Source: Granulicatella elegans (GTDB lineage Bacteria > Bacillota > Bacilli > Lactobacillales > Aerococcaceae). From it: DNA of 64,000 nt. The DNA lies in NCBI RefSeq assembly GCF_020735385.1, contig NZ_CP085953.1, positions 434,001 to 498,000 of the forward strand, read 5' to 3'. The position numbers and the translations under genes are program-made. The notes under the pieces were generated by a model. That model saw only the letters and a program-made list of their open reading frames with translations, had not been told where the DNA came from and did no database searches. This document shows, piece after piece, positions 10,548-18,384 of the stretch (positions are counted from its first letter, which is position 1; the number at the start of each line of letters is the position of its first letter).

Positions 10548-12261
10548 TTAGATTATTCTTGTACCTATCTACAAGCTCCCTTATACTATCTTCTATTTCT
10601 CTTAAAAAGTCTTCTTTATCTACTTCACCAGAGCTAATCTTTGCAAGTTTCATTTCCCATTCAGATGTTGTTTTAGCTGACTTAAACTTATCCTCTACAA
10701 TTGATACAAGTCTATTGCCTTTTTCTGTTACAAGTAGATTTTTCTTATCTCTTCTTATAAGGTCCTTATGGATAAGATTTTCAATAATTCCTGCTCTTGT
10801 AGCTGGTGTTCCTAAGCCTTTTCTCTCCACTTCTATATCTTTATCCAGTGATTCAATCCCTGCATTCTCCATAGCCTTTAAAAGTGTATCTTCATTATAA
10901 TGACTTGGAGCTTTTGTAAATTTCTCCGATATATTTTTAGAAGTTAGCTTAATTTTATCTCCAGTCTTTACATCTGGTAATTCATTTTCTTGCTTTTCTT
11001 TTCCATAAGCCTTTAGATACTTGGTATAACCTTCATCGATTATAGTCTTTCCACTTGCATTGAAGTTAAATTTATCATATTCATATCTGATTTTTCTACT
11101 AGATTCCTTTAAGTTATCCGAACATGAAGCAAGTAGTTTATCCTTAATTAGATTATAGACTTTGCTTTCTTTATCAGATAAATCTTTAACTTTTCCAATA
11201 CCTGATATAGTAGGAATAATCGCATAGTGGTCTGTAACCTTAGATGAATTAAAAATAGACTTAAAGTTTGATTCGTTGATTTTAAAACCTTCTTCAAGTC
11301 CTTCTAATAATTCTTTCATAGTAGTAACCATATCATCGGTTAAATACCTGCTATCTGTTCTTGGGTATGTGATTAGCTTTTTTTCATACAGACCTTGTGC
11401 CATATTTAAAGTGTCATTTGCTGAATATCCAAAATATTTATTTGCTTCTCTCTGTAAGGTAGTGAGATCATAAGGCTTATCTGGTTTTGTGCTTATTTCT
11501 TTATCCTCTACCTCTGTAATAACTATTTCATCTTCTATCAAGTTTAAAAGTTGCTCTGCCACTTCGATTTTATCAATCCTATCTGATACAAGTTTCAATC
11601 CTTTATAAGATAGGTCAACTGTATAATATTTTTGCTTCTTAAATAGATTTATTTCACTATCCCTTTTAGCTATTAAATATAGAGTTGGTGTTTGTACTCT
11701 ACCAACTGAATATGTTTCCTTGTAAATGCAAGAATAAAGCCTACTTAAATTCATTCCTACCAGCCAATCTGCAATAGCTCTTGCACTTGCCGATCCATAT
11801 AAGTCTTCAAATTTTTCTCCGTCTTTAAGATTTCTAAAACCATCTTCAATAGCTTTGTTTTCCATTGAAGATATCCAAAGTCTTTGAATTTTCTTCTTAC
11901 ATTTAGCTTGATTATATACAAGCCTAAAAATAAGTTCTCCCTCTCTTCCAGCATCACAAGCATTTATAACTGTGTCGATATTCTTATCGTTTAAAAGTTT
12001 CTTTAAAACTCCATATTGTTTTTTAGTGCTTTTAGATACTTCATAAATATATTCTTCTGGAATTATAGGAAGATTTTCTATTGTCCATTTCTTCCATTTT
12101 TCGTCGTGTCTTTCTGGACTTGCCATTTGAATTAAATGACCGACACACCAAGAAACAATGTATCCATTCCCCTCATAATATCCGTTTTTTCTTGTTCTTG
12201 CTCCAATTACTTTTGCAATTGTAACTGCTACGCTTGGCTTTTCTGCTATTACTAATTTCAT
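10540..12261 (-). CDS. topB: DNA topoisomerase III (type IA)
   Basis: The protein has 573 residues from the ATG at 12261; an upstream in-frame ATG at 12273 is rejected because its next bases (GGAGGT) are the ribosome binding site of the later ATG. It begins with the TOPRIM start KLVIAEKPSVA and carries DAGREGELIFR, the active-site tyrosine in ITYPRTDSRYL (about residue 298) and a C-terminal domain with LGTPATRAGIIE. There are no zinc ribbons after the core, as usual for element-borne TopB. It probably resolves single-stranded transfer intermediates. The gene overlaps the methyltransferase start and is preceded by a hairpin at 12285-12308. Confidence 0.95.
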   Translation of the reverse strand: MKLVIAEKPSVAVTIAKVIGARTRKNGYYEGNGYIVSWCVGHLIQMASPERHDEKWKKWTIENLPIIPEEYIYEVSKSTKKQYGVLKKLLNDKNIDTVINACDAGREGELIFRLVYNQAKCKKKIQRLWISSMENKAIEDGFRNLKDGEKFEDLYGSASARAIADWLVGMNLSRLYSCIYKETYSVGRVQTPTLYLIAKRDSEINLFKKQKYYTVDLSYKGLKLVSDRIDKIEVAEQLLNLIEDEIVITEVEDKEISTKPDKPYDLTTLQREANKYFGYSANDTLNMAQGLYEKKLITYPRTDSRYLTDDMVTTMKELLEGLEEGFKINESNFKSIFNSSKVTDHYAIIPTISGIGKVKDLSDKESKVYNLIKDKLLASCSDNLKESSRKIRYEYDKFNFNASGKTIIDEGYTKYLKAYGKEKQENELPDVKTGDKIKLTSKNISEKFTKAPSHYNEDTLLKAMENAGIESLDKDIEVERKGLGTPATRAGIIENLIHKDLIRRDKKNLLVTEKGNRLVSIVEDKFKSAKTTSEWEMKLAKISSGEVDKEDFLREIEDSIRELVDRYKNNLNE

Positions 12262-12284
12262 TAATACCTCCATAAATAAAAAAA

Positions 12285-12308
12285 GAGCGAAAGATTTCTC
12301 TCTCGCTC
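12285..12308 (-). terminator. Hairpin with U-tract before topB (attenuator candidate)
   Basis: The minus strand gives a 10-pair stem (GAGCGAGAGA with TCTTTCGCTC, one G-U pair) followed by seven T, then GGAGGT and the topB ATG. No room exists for a promoter between hairpin and gene, so topB expression must read through it. It also sits directly after the DUF4366 stop region seen from the upstream gene. Confidence 0.7.
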
Positions 12309-12324
12309 AAACTTTTAAAAATTA

Positions 12325-13191
12325 TTATAATAGTTCATCTTCATCGTCTTCATCTAAAGATTCTTCATTACTTTCTTCATTGTCAGATTCATCTTCTGAC
12401 TCACTAATATAATCCTTATCATCTTCTTCAAAGTCTTCCAACATTTTATCTTCCTTAGCTTTGACTACCTTAAAATAGTATCCTGCTCCTATAACTCCTC
12501 CAATTACAAGTGCAATAATTAGAAATGAACCTATTCCACTTTTCTTTTCTTCTTTTACTGGAACAGTCTTAGGTTCTTCTTTTTTTACTTCTTCTTTCTT
12601 AGGCTCTTCAACCTTTATAGTATTTTTGTCTTCTGATTCAATCATATTAAGTAGGTCTTTCTCTCCTACTTCTGTCAATAGCCTTACATTATCTTGATTT
12701 GATGAGTGATCCACTATTAGGTGCATAGTTTTTCCACTTTTAGTTTGAAATGTTAAAAATTGTCTCACATCTACTGGATTTTCTTTATCTTTTTCTGTAT
12801 CTCCACTTGGTGTTATATCTTTTCCATTCCTATCTACATTTTCAATTACTGAACCTCTTGCCTTATTTTCTTGTGTCGCAAGATTATTTACTGCCTTTGT
12901 ATTACCACCTTTTACAAGTGGGGTTTTCTTTGGAGGATTATTTGAAGGCTTATTTGCTTCACTTGTATTTCCTGGTATTCTTGGAACATCTTGATAAGGA
13001 ATTTCTTCTTTTGACGGTGTAAAAACATCATCTTTCAACATTTTTTCAAATTCTTCTTTTTGTGGTTCATAGATTGATTCGTTTTGACTTTCTATTTGCC
13101 CTTCATTTGTCATTGCAAATGTAGTTGCTGGTACTGTAAATGTAAAAAGGAGTAACGCTATGGCTACTCCTCGTTTAATACTCTTATTCAT
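12325..13191 (-). CDS. DUF4366 (CD1107-type) surface-anchored transfer protein
   Basis: This 288-residue protein has a signal peptide (basic start, then a hydrophobic stretch LLLFTFTVPATTFA), a low-complexity Pro/Asn linker, a conserved core around VRQFLTFQTKSGKTMHLIVD, a Lys/Glu-rich spacer, a membrane helix (GSFLIIALVIGGVIGAGYYF, about residues 224-243) and an acidic cytoplasmic tail. This layout is typical of the CD1107 family of Tn1549-type elements. The role in conjugation is unknown; an outside-facing protein anchored at the C-terminus is inferred. It follows the LRR gene with a 14-base gap, so both are probably co-transcribed. Confidence 0.85.
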   Translation of the reverse strand: MNKSIKRGVAIALLLFTFTVPATTFAMTNEGQIESQNESIYEPQKEEFEKMLKDDVFTPSKEEIPYQDVPRIPGNTSEANKPSNNPPKKTPLVKGGNTKAVNNLATQENKARGSVIENVDRNGKDITPSGDTEKDKENPVDVRQFLTFQTKSGKTMHLIVDHSSNQDNVRLLTEVGEKDLLNMIESEDKNTIKVEEPKKEEVKKEEPKTVPVKEEKKSGIGSFLIIALVIGGVIGAGYYFKVVKAKEDKMLEDFEEDDKDYISESEDESDNEESNEESLDEDDEDELL

Positions 13192-13205
13192 TTTTCTATC
13201 CTTTC

Positions 13206-15557
13206 TTATTTTACATTTTTAAATACATAGAATGCTTTTCTAGCATTGTCCCATTCTATTGTTTGGTTTTTACCATCTTTAATATCTCCATGACTTGCTC
13301 CAAAAGCTTTAGCAATGTTTGAAATTGAAGCATGGATTCTTCCATTTATAATAACTGGCTTAACATCTGAATTGTAGACTTTACCATCTGAATCTTTCAT
13401 AACACCAGTATCAATATTTAGTCTTAATGTCTTTTTAGCTAGGATATTATTCTCTTTATTGGAGAAAATAGCTTCACGAGTAGAGTTGTCATACTCAACA
13501 TTAAAACCTAGAGTATAAGCGATATATCTTACTGGAATCATAGTTCTTCCTTGATCCACATAAGTTTTTACATCCATATAGACTGTTGTCTTACCATCTT
13601 TGTTGATAATGTTATAAAAGTTTTTGTCAACTTGGAAAACTGCAAATTCTTTTTCATCTTTAACTTGTTTTTTGTATTGTTGTTCCTCTTGCTTTTTCAT
13701 CTTGTTAAGATCAAATTGATTTAGGATGTTCTTGTCATCAGCTTTCAAAAGTTCATCCCACTTCTTATCTTGAGATTTCTTATCTTCTTTCTTTTCTTTG
13801 TTTTCTTTTTGGAGTTTTAGAAGTTCATCTAATTTCTTAGATAGGTCCTGGTTTAGATTTTTATCTTTTTCATCTTTGGCTTGTTTCTCAAGTTCTTCTT
13901 TTGCTTTTTTATTTGCTTCCTCGATTAACTTCTTTGCTTCTTCAATTTTTTTATCTAATTCTTCTTTTAACTTTTTAATTTCTTCTTCAGAAGATTTTTG
14001 TTTTTCTTCTAATTCTTTAATCTTCTCTTCTAATTCTTTTTTTGTATTTTCAGAAGTTTCTTTTAAACTATCAATAGCCTTTTGAAGCTCTTCAATTTTC
14101 TTGCAACATTCTGACTTAGAATTTTCTGTTTCTTTCTTTTTAGACTCTAGGTCTTTTATCTTAGTATCTTTTTCATCAAGAGCTTTTTCCAAACCTTTAA
14201 TTTTATTATCTTTATCCTCAATTTCTTTAGTCTTTTTTGCAAGTTCTCCTTTTAAAGACTCGAGTTTTTCTTGAATTTCTTTGATTTTATTTTCGTTTTT
14301 ATCGGTCTTTTCTTTCTCAGCTTCTAACTCCCATTTTGTAGATGAATAATCTTCTTTTAGTTTTGCATTTTCATATTGTAATCTTTTTAGTTCATCTTTA
14401 AGCTGAGTAATTTCTGCTATTAGTTCATCATTATTGGAGTTTTTAAGTTCCTCAATTTCTTTATTCAATTGAGCAATCTTTTTGTCTTTCTCTCTAATCT
14501 CTTCTTCTAGCTTAGACTTTTCTTGTTTTAGTTTCTCTCCATTATCTTTGCAAGATTCTAACTTTTCCTTTAATTCATCTATCTTTGATTGGTCTTCTTG
14601 TTTCTTACCATTTAAGTCTTTGATCTGATTTTCTAAGTCCTTAATGTTTTTTGTTAAATCATCAATCTTATTGTCCTTTTCATCAATATCTTTCCCTGTT
14701 AAATCTGTTTGAGTATCAACAGAATATTTATTTGGATTGTAAATAGTCATCTTTCCTTGATACATATCATTGTTATAATCAAATTCAAGTTCTACACTAT
14801 CTACATTCTTATCAAAGACAAACTCTCCATTTTCAAACCTTAATCCATTAGGAATAGATTTGAATCCTTGATTTCCGTTAAAACCAAAATGATTTTCGTA
14901 AAATGGATTTTGTTTTGGTCTATATTCAACTTCTTGATTGTGGAATACTCCCTTACTGTTAATATTTGGATTGCCTAAAACTTTTATAGTGTGCAATTTA
15001 TTTCTTGAAAAAGCATACTGTTCAATTGTCTTCACAGACTTCGGTATAGTTATTTCTTGGAGGTTATTTCTTTCAAAAGCATTATGTTCAATATTTACTA
15101 GAGTATCAGGTAATGCCACTTCTCTAAGTCCACAATTGAAAAATGCTAAACCACCAAGATAAGTTAGACTATTTGATAGTTTTACTTCATCTATACTTGC
15201 TTCGTAAAAGGCAGCATAACCTAAATGCTTAACAGAATCAGGAATAATTACTTTATCCCAATGTTTGCCACGCCCAAATTCTCTTTTATATCTAAGTTCA
15301 TCGTTTGAATGACTTAAAGAATAATTTCCATTTATAGACTTCGTTCCTTCAGGAAATACTAGAATATTTGTCTTTTCTTTCTTTTCTAAGCCCTTATCAC
15401 TAAAAGCGATTATATTTCCCTCAGAGGAATACATAAAATCATCTTCCGTCCAAGTAACATCAGACTTTGCAAATGCACTTGTATGCACAGTTGATGTTAA
15501 AACTAATAAAAGAGCCATAAAAAAGGCTCTTAGTCTGTTCGTATTAAATTTCTTCAT
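13206..15557 (-). CDS. LRR_5 surface protein with long coiled coil and C-terminal stalk domain
   Basis: The 783-residue protein has a signal peptide (1-31), BspA-type leucine-rich repeats (about 95-200: IPDSVKHLGYAAFY, LPDTLVNIEHNAF, IPKSVKTIEQYAF), a very long Lys/Glu coiled coil (about 290-640) and a C-terminal copper-amine-oxidase-N (stalk) domain (about 665-783, FYNIINKDGKTTVYMDVKTY, PVRYIAYTLGF). No LPXTG or transmembrane anchor is visible, so retention at the wall may rely on the stalk domain or on partners. In the transfer operon it is a good candidate for the adhesin that holds mating cells together; that is inference. Its start overlaps the DUF4315 gene by 14 bases. Confidence 0.85.
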   Translation of the reverse strand: MKKFNTNRLRAFFMALLLVLTSTVHTSAFAKSDVTWTEDDFMYSSEGNIIAFSDKGLEKKEKTNILVFPEGTKSINGNYSLSHSNDELRYKREFGRGKHWDKVIIPDSVKHLGYAAFYEASIDEVKLSNSLTYLGGLAFFNCGLREVALPDTLVNIEHNAFERNNLQEITIPKSVKTIEQYAFSRNKLHTIKVLGNPNINSKGVFHNQEVEYRPKQNPFYENHFGFNGNQGFKSIPNGLRFENGEFVFDKNVDSVELEFDYNNDMYQGKMTIYNPNKYSVDTQTDLTGKDIDEKDNKIDDLTKNIKDLENQIKDLNGKKQEDQSKIDELKEKLESCKDNGEKLKQEKSKLEEEIREKDKKIAQLNKEIEELKNSNNDELIAEITQLKDELKRLQYENAKLKEDYSSTKWELEAEKEKTDKNENKIKEIQEKLESLKGELAKKTKEIEDKDNKIKGLEKALDEKDTKIKDLESKKKETENSKSECCKKIEELQKAIDSLKETSENTKKELEEKIKELEEKQKSSEEEIKKLKEELDKKIEEAKKLIEEANKKAKEELEKQAKDEKDKNLNQDLSKKLDELLKLQKENKEKKEDKKSQDKKWDELLKADDKNILNQFDLNKMKKQEEQQYKKQVKDEKEFAVFQVDKNFYNIINKDGKTTVYMDVKTYVDQGRTMIPVRYIAYTLGFNVEYDNSTREAIFSNKENNILAKKTLRLNIDTGVMKDSDGKVYNSDVKPVIINGRIHASISNIAKAFGASHGDIKDGKNQTIEWDNARKAFYVFKNVK

Positions 15558-15783
15558 TATGAATGTTCTCCTTTTCTTTTAATTTCTCTTCTCTTTTTCT
15601 ATCATTGATTTTCTCCATTAATTCTTCCAAGCTAATATTGTTCCTCCTAAGAGTTACAATTATTTCTTCATTTTCAACCTGTATTTCTTCATCGCAAATT
15701 TCCTTGTATTTTGCATTTAAATCTTTCAATTTCTCTTCTATTTTTTTCTTTTTGTTTCTAATACTTATAAGCTTCCTGTTCAC
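15544..15783 (-). CDS. DUF4315 family small coiled-coil protein
   Basis: A 79-residue, highly charged helical protein whose middle (EEIIVTLRRNNISLEELMEKI) fits the DUF4315 family found between the NlpC/P60 and surface-protein genes of Tn1549-type elements. It has no signal peptide or membrane segment, so it is probably cytoplasmic. Function is unknown. It overlaps the next gene by 14 bases and follows the previous stop by 14 bases, consistent with an operon. Confidence 0.8.
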   Translation of the reverse strand: MNRKLISIRNKKKKIEEKLKDLNAKYKEICDEEIQVENEEIIVTLRRNNISLEELMEKINDRKREEKLKEKENIHNEEI

Positions 15784-15797
15784 ATAATATCTCCCTT

Positions 15798-18377
15798 CTA
15801 TCTAGGTCTTCCAAAACCATAAAAGTGTGATTTCCAATATTTTGAATTTATTGATGTGTATTGAATTGGATCTCCTGCGTGAATCATCATTCCATTACCT
15901 GCGTATATTCCTACGTGAGATATTGGTGTTCCACTGTTATATGTTGAATGGAAAAATATAATATCTCCAGGTTGAGCTTCACTTGGACTGACTGGGTTAC
16001 AATAGTCTTTGTATATTCTCCATGCAGTTGTTCTTGGCATTCTCTTTACACCAGACTTTGTAAATGACCAACATACAAAACCTGAGCAGTCAAAGTTAGA
16101 TGGTCCACTTGCTCCAAACACATATCTTTTGCCTATATGTTTTTCTGCTTCATTAAATAAGGCTTTGGCAGTAGCTGAATCAAAAGCAAGACCAGGATTT
16201 CCAAAGTTTGGATTATCTACTATTTCTCCTAAGTCCCCATTACCTGATCCAAAAACATCTCCCATATTTCCCTTAGCTTCAAGAAGAGCTTCATAATGAA
16301 CTACATTGTCTGGATAATCTTTAAATATTTCCCTAACAACTTCATCCATTTCTCTTTTCTTTAAAGTTACAATTAACTTTTTATATTCGTACTCTTCTTT
16401 TTCATAGCTAGTATAGGGATTACCACGACTATCATATCTAGTTCTTTCTACTGTTCTTGTTCTAATTTCGATTTCTTCCTTAAAATCAAGCTTATACATT
16501 TTATCGAAAAGCTCTTTTAAAATTCCTTTTACTTCAGATGCTGATTTTACTTCACCACATCTTGAAGTTATATAGGATAAAAGTTCATGGGTATTATGAC
16601 CAATTTCTCCATCTTTATTTATAATATATTCGTCATATCCAGGATGACTTGTTTTTACACTTTCGATTTGTGATTGTAGGTCATACTCCATTGATGAAAA
16701 TTCTTGATTAACTTCACTTAGAACTGTATCTTGTGATAGGTATGTTGTTGTCATTACTGAGTTAACAGAGTTACTTAATCCACTCATACCAACACTTCCA
16801 CCACCAATCATGATTGATAGCATAAGACCTAGTCCTATTACTAGAAATAGAACCATCTTACTTTTTCTTACGATTAGCTCTTTAGAAGCCTTACCTAAAC
16901 TTAAAATAGCTTTTTTAACTCTATCTACCAGTCTTGTTTCGTGCTTTTTAGCTATCATGCTTTTCATTTGTTTTCTTTGGTAAAACTTCTTAAATCTATT
17001 TTTCTTTATATAGGAGTCTGACTTTTTTAAATCTTCCAAGCCACTTTTAAACTCCAACTTGCTTTTTCTATTTCTTATTTTCTTATCAAGTGTAGATAGC
17101 TTTTTTAATGACTTTTTCTTTTTGTCTAACTTATACTTCCTTATTCCATGCTGAAGTTTAGAGCTTACATTAGCGGCCTTTTCTCCAGATTCTACACCAG
17201 TATTATCAGATCCTGAACTTAAATAATCTCTCACTAACTCTGATGACTTAGCTCCAGATAATAAAACCCCAGAAGATAGACTTCCTTTAGTTTTATTCTT
17301 TAAAATATTATCCTTTAGCTTGCTTTTAGACTTTTCAAGCTCTCCAATCTTTTTATCTGATATAAAGTCTTTAACATCTTGTGCCTTCTTAGAATCTTTC
17401 GGTGTAACTTTCTTAGATTCATTTTTTAAGTCATCGATTTTCTTTCGAGTAAATTTATCACTTTCATAATTTTTTCTCTTGTAGTAAGTCTTCTTTTTAT
17501 TAACTTTCTTTTGTTCTGAAGGTTTAAGGCTTGTTTCTTTTTCATCTTTTATAAATTCTTGATTATTGTCTTTAAACTCAGGATTATCAAAAGTTTTATC
17601 TGTATCAACTTCGTTTAGCTTATTTTCTTTATCTTTTTCTTTAGAAATTTTCTCCTTATCTCTAAACTTCTTTTCTTGATAAAGTTTCTGCTTTCGCTTT
17701 TTATCGATATTAGCATTACTGTCGTTCTTGCTCACTTCATCTTTAACAAGCTTATCTTTTCTATATATTCTCTTGCTTTTCTCTGCTTCGATAGGTTTAT
17801 CTTCACTTGTCTGGATTCGCTTAGACTCTTTCTCGTTGATTTTGTCTTGGAATTTATCCTTACTATGGATAAGTTTATCCTCATAATTTTTAAGAACTTT
17901 TCTTTTACTTGATGCCTTCTTATTGCTTATTGGTTGAGCGTTAGCTGAAATATCATCTGTTGTTAATTTATTAGAATTAATATTTCTACTATTTTCACTT
18001 TCAAAATTTACCTTTTTGAAGTCTACATCTAACTCTTCATCAAGTTTAAAGCTTTCATCTGTCCTTATTTCAAGATTAGTTTGTTTTGTTTCTTCAACCT
18101 TATCCTTATTATCTAAAAATTCTTTTCTAATTCTTTCCTTGTTTTTAGACTTCTGAAAATCTTTTAGTTTATCTTGTTTTTGATCTTTAGCTAATACATT
18201 CTCATGAATAAGTTTAGATTCTTTTTCTGAAATTTTATCTCCGAACCTATCCTTATTCTTAATAATCTTATTGGTATAATCATCTGAATGAACAAGTTTA
18301 CTATCCATATTCTTTTCAGGAGCGTCCCTATTTCGTATAATTTTCTTTTGAAAATCTTTTTTTAGTTTTTTATCCAT
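15798..18377 (-). CDS. CD1108-type transfer protein with C-terminal NlpC/P60 cell-wall hydrolase
   Basis: This 859-residue protein has a long Lys/Asp-rich N-terminal half with repeats of a 'KLIHSKDKFQDKI ESK' type (about 1-480), one membrane helix near 508-528 (LFLVIGLGLMLSIMIGGG), an extracellular spacer and an NlpC/P60 domain (about 740-859). The catalytic Cys is in NFDCSGFVCW and the His in SHVGIYAG. The expected role is local peptidoglycan cleavage to let the transfer channel through, equivalent to VirB1. The cytoplasmic repeat region is longer than I would expect for a VirB1 protein and may bind other channel parts. It lies 7 bases after virB4 and belongs to the same operon. Confidence 0.9.
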   Translation of the reverse strand: MDKKLKKDFQKKIIRNRDAPEKNMDSKLVHSDDYTNKIIKNKDRFGDKISEKESKLIHENVLAKDQKQDKLKDFQKSKNKERIRKEFLDNKDKVEETKQTNLEIRTDESFKLDEELDVDFKKVNFESENSRNINSNKLTTDDISANAQPISNKKASSKRKVLKNYEDKLIHSKDKFQDKINEKESKRIQTSEDKPIEAEKSKRIYRKDKLVKDEVSKNDSNANIDKKRKQKLYQEKKFRDKEKISKEKDKENKLNEVDTDKTFDNPEFKDNNQEFIKDEKETSLKPSEQKKVNKKKTYYKRKNYESDKFTRKKIDDLKNESKKVTPKDSKKAQDVKDFISDKKIGELEKSKSKLKDNILKNKTKGSLSSGVLLSGAKSSELVRDYLSSGSDNTGVESGEKAANVSSKLQHGIRKYKLDKKKKSLKKLSTLDKKIRNRKSKLEFKSGLEDLKKSDSYIKKNRFKKFYQRKQMKSMIAKKHETRLVDRVKKAILSLGKASKELIVRKSKMVLFLVIGLGLMLSIMIGGGSVGMSGLSNSVNSVMTTTYLSQDTVLSEVNQEFSSMEYDLQSQIESVKTSHPGYDEYIINKDGEIGHNTHELLSYITSRCGEVKSASEVKGILKELFDKMYKLDFKEEIEIRTRTVERTRYDSRGNPYTSYEKEEYEYKKLIVTLKKREMDEVVREIFKDYPDNVVHYEALLEAKGNMGDVFGSGNGDLGEIVDNPNFGNPGLAFDSATAKALFNEAEKHIGKRYVFGASGPSNFDCSGFVCWSFTKSGVKRMPRTTAWRIYKDYCNPVSPSEAQPGDIIFFHSTYNSGTPISHVGIYAGNGMMIHAGDPIQYTSINSKYWKSHFYGFGRPR

Positions 18378-18384
18378 ATCACAC

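Noticed and set aside
13144-13175. Hairpin AGGAGTAGCC with T-run in the first codons of the DUF4366 gene
   Set aside because: It lies inside signal-peptide codons and can arise from Leu/Ala codon choice; it lacks the position before the ribosome site that the other hairpins share. A similar one at 15505-15530 in the LRR gene is rejected for the same reason.
13798-14085. Plus-strand open frames opposite the coiled-coil and Lys/Glu-rich genes (for example here, 17676-17912 and 29866-30078)
   Set aside because: They are Phe/Ser/Leu-rich mirror images of Lys/Glu codons with no ribosome sites and no family resemblance.
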